Assembly (NCBI RefSeq): GCF_041821065.1
Contig: NZ_JBGUAX010000002.1
Span: 489,107-553,106 of the forward strand
Length of the DNA: 64,000 nt
Direction: 5' to 3'
DNA from: Egicoccus sp. AB-alg2
GTDB lineage: Bacteria; Actinomycetota; Nitriliruptoria; Nitriliruptorales; Nitriliruptoraceae
The position numbers and the translations under genes were made by a program. Positions 63,412 through 64,000 of the stretch are shown here, one piece after another; position 1 is the stretch's first letter; each line of letters begins with the position of its first letter. Below the pieces are notes generated by a model. That model saw nothing but the letters and a program-made list of their open reading frames with translations. It was not told the origin of the DNA and did not search any database.

Positions 63412-64000
63412 TCAGCCGCCGAAGGTGTCGTCGCGGCGGCGGGCGCGAAGGACGCCGGCCACGGCGAGTCCGGCGACCAGCACCCCACCGGCGATGGCGC
63501 CCACCGGGGCACCGCCGCCCCCGCCGGGTACGTCACCGAGGGCGACGACGTCGTCCTCCCCCGAGGGGCGTCGCGCGTCGGCGCCGGTCTCCTCGGACGC
63601 GTCCTCGCCGCGGTCGGCCGGGGCGGGTGTCGCGCCCGCCCCGTCGTCGGGGGTCGACGCCTCCTCGGGGGCCGCCGCGTCCGCGGACGGCGACGATTCG
63701 GTGGCGGCCGTGTCCGCCTCGGGGTCGCGCGCACCCGCGGCGTCGTCGGTGTCACCGCGCTCGCGGATCCCGTCCGCGTCGGCATCCTCGCCGTTCCCAC
63801 CCGTGTCACGGTCCCGGGTCGACGAGGTCTCGCCGCCGCCCGGGCCGTTCGACGGCGCCTGGGCGCCTGGGGTGGAGCCGCGCGTGGAGGTGTCGCGCTC
63901 GCGTGGGCTCGCCGATGGTGACGGTTGGGCGGTGGCCGACGCCGTGGGCTTCGGGGTGGGCGTGCGGCTGGGCTTCGGCGCGGGCTCCGGCTCGCTGGGC
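63412..64000 (-). CDS. C-terminal part of a Pro/Asp/Thr-rich membrane-anchored exported protein (5' end outside window)
   Basis: Read on the minus strand from the window edge, about 196 codons are open. They encode a long disordered stretch rich in Pro, Ser, Thr, Ala and then Asp/Glu (SEPEPAPKPSRTPTPKPT near the edge; EDADADGIRERGDTDDAAGA later). One transmembrane helix follows (PVGAIAGGVLVAGLAVAGVL), and a basic tail RARRRDDTFGG. This is a typical single-pass surface protein with a wall-spanning linker. Its folded N-terminal domain is not in the window. Adjacent ECF genes suggest it may bind the transported vitamin outside (inference; DUF4430/prenyltransferase-like partners are known from such clusters). 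Confidence 0.6.
   Translation of the reverse strand, partial: PSEPEPAPKPSRTPTPKPTASATAQPSPSASPRERDTSTRGSTPGAQAPSNGPGGGETSSTRDRDTGGNGEDADADGIRERGDTDDAAGARDPEADTAATESSPSADAAAPEEASTPDDGAGATPAPADRGEDASEETGADARRPSGEDDVVALGDVPGGGGGAPVGAIAGGVLVAGLAVAGVLRARRRDDTFGG

Overview
The window is very GC-rich (third codon positions almost all G or C, many GTG starts). It carries actinobacterial hallmarks: a MarP-type CvpA-trypsin protease, an Rpf-type resuscitation factor, qcrCAB with a diheme QcrC, a DUF3151-dnaG-sigA block, an actinobacterial-type glycyl-tRNA synthetase and F420/PPOX-type enzymes. I infer a free-living, aerobic Actinomycetota, possibly a deep lineage such as the Nitriliruptoria; no rRNA is present to place it. 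There is no phage, insertion sequence, CRISPR array or rRNA operon.

Layout. 1-7.5 kb: MarP, a decayed DrrAB-type ABC transporter, a PPOX enzyme, a DJ-1/PfpI protein, two MFS transporters and a hypothetical protein. 7.5-8.1 kb: a non-coding stretch with a ~62-bp-period repeat. 8-15 kb: TypA/BipA and a proline-use block (PutP, proline dehydrogenase, P5C dehydrogenase). 15-18 kb: SRPBCC and DUF456 proteins, tRNA-Met, and an MhqO/MhqD-like pair. 17.9-22.9 kb: a tightly coupled minus-strand operon resembling methylamine-dehydrogenase maturation. It encodes MauE-like and MauD-like proteins, a 21-residue micro-ORF, a membrane protein, a 170-residue protein, a Tat-exported Cys-rich MADH-light-chain-like domain fused to LGFP repeats, and an SLH protein. 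There is no methylamine dehydrogenase heavy chain. This is the best candidate for a little-described system.

23-31 kb: EamA transporter, GAF histidine kinase, a TetR regulator with two palindromic operators in front of a divergent NAD-binding epimerase-like gene, acyl-CoA dehydrogenase, and an arsenic module made of an ArsR-ArsC fusion plus an aquaglyceroporin. 30.6-39 kb: Rpf, EamA, MTH1187-like protein, NfeD plus stomatin-like slipin, and the cytochrome bc1 complex with a linked small membrane protein. 39-45 kb: DsbA-like and ACT proteins, tRNA-Asn, MDR reductase, macro domain, glycosyltransferase and MocR regulator. 45-50 kb: a hypothetical HTH protein, the principal sigma factor, primase and DUF3151.

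50-58 kb: M61 peptidase with PDZ domain, TauE/SafE, ABC-F, small hypotheticals and GlyRS. 58-64 kb: an intact DrrAB-type exporter behind a MerR/SoxR-type promoter, then an ECF vitamin-type importer (S, fused double ATPase, T) and a truncated Pro-rich membrane-anchored protein at the window edge.

Coding is dense. Gene pairs with 4-bp stop/start overlaps are common, and several convergent pairs are separated by strong GC hairpins.
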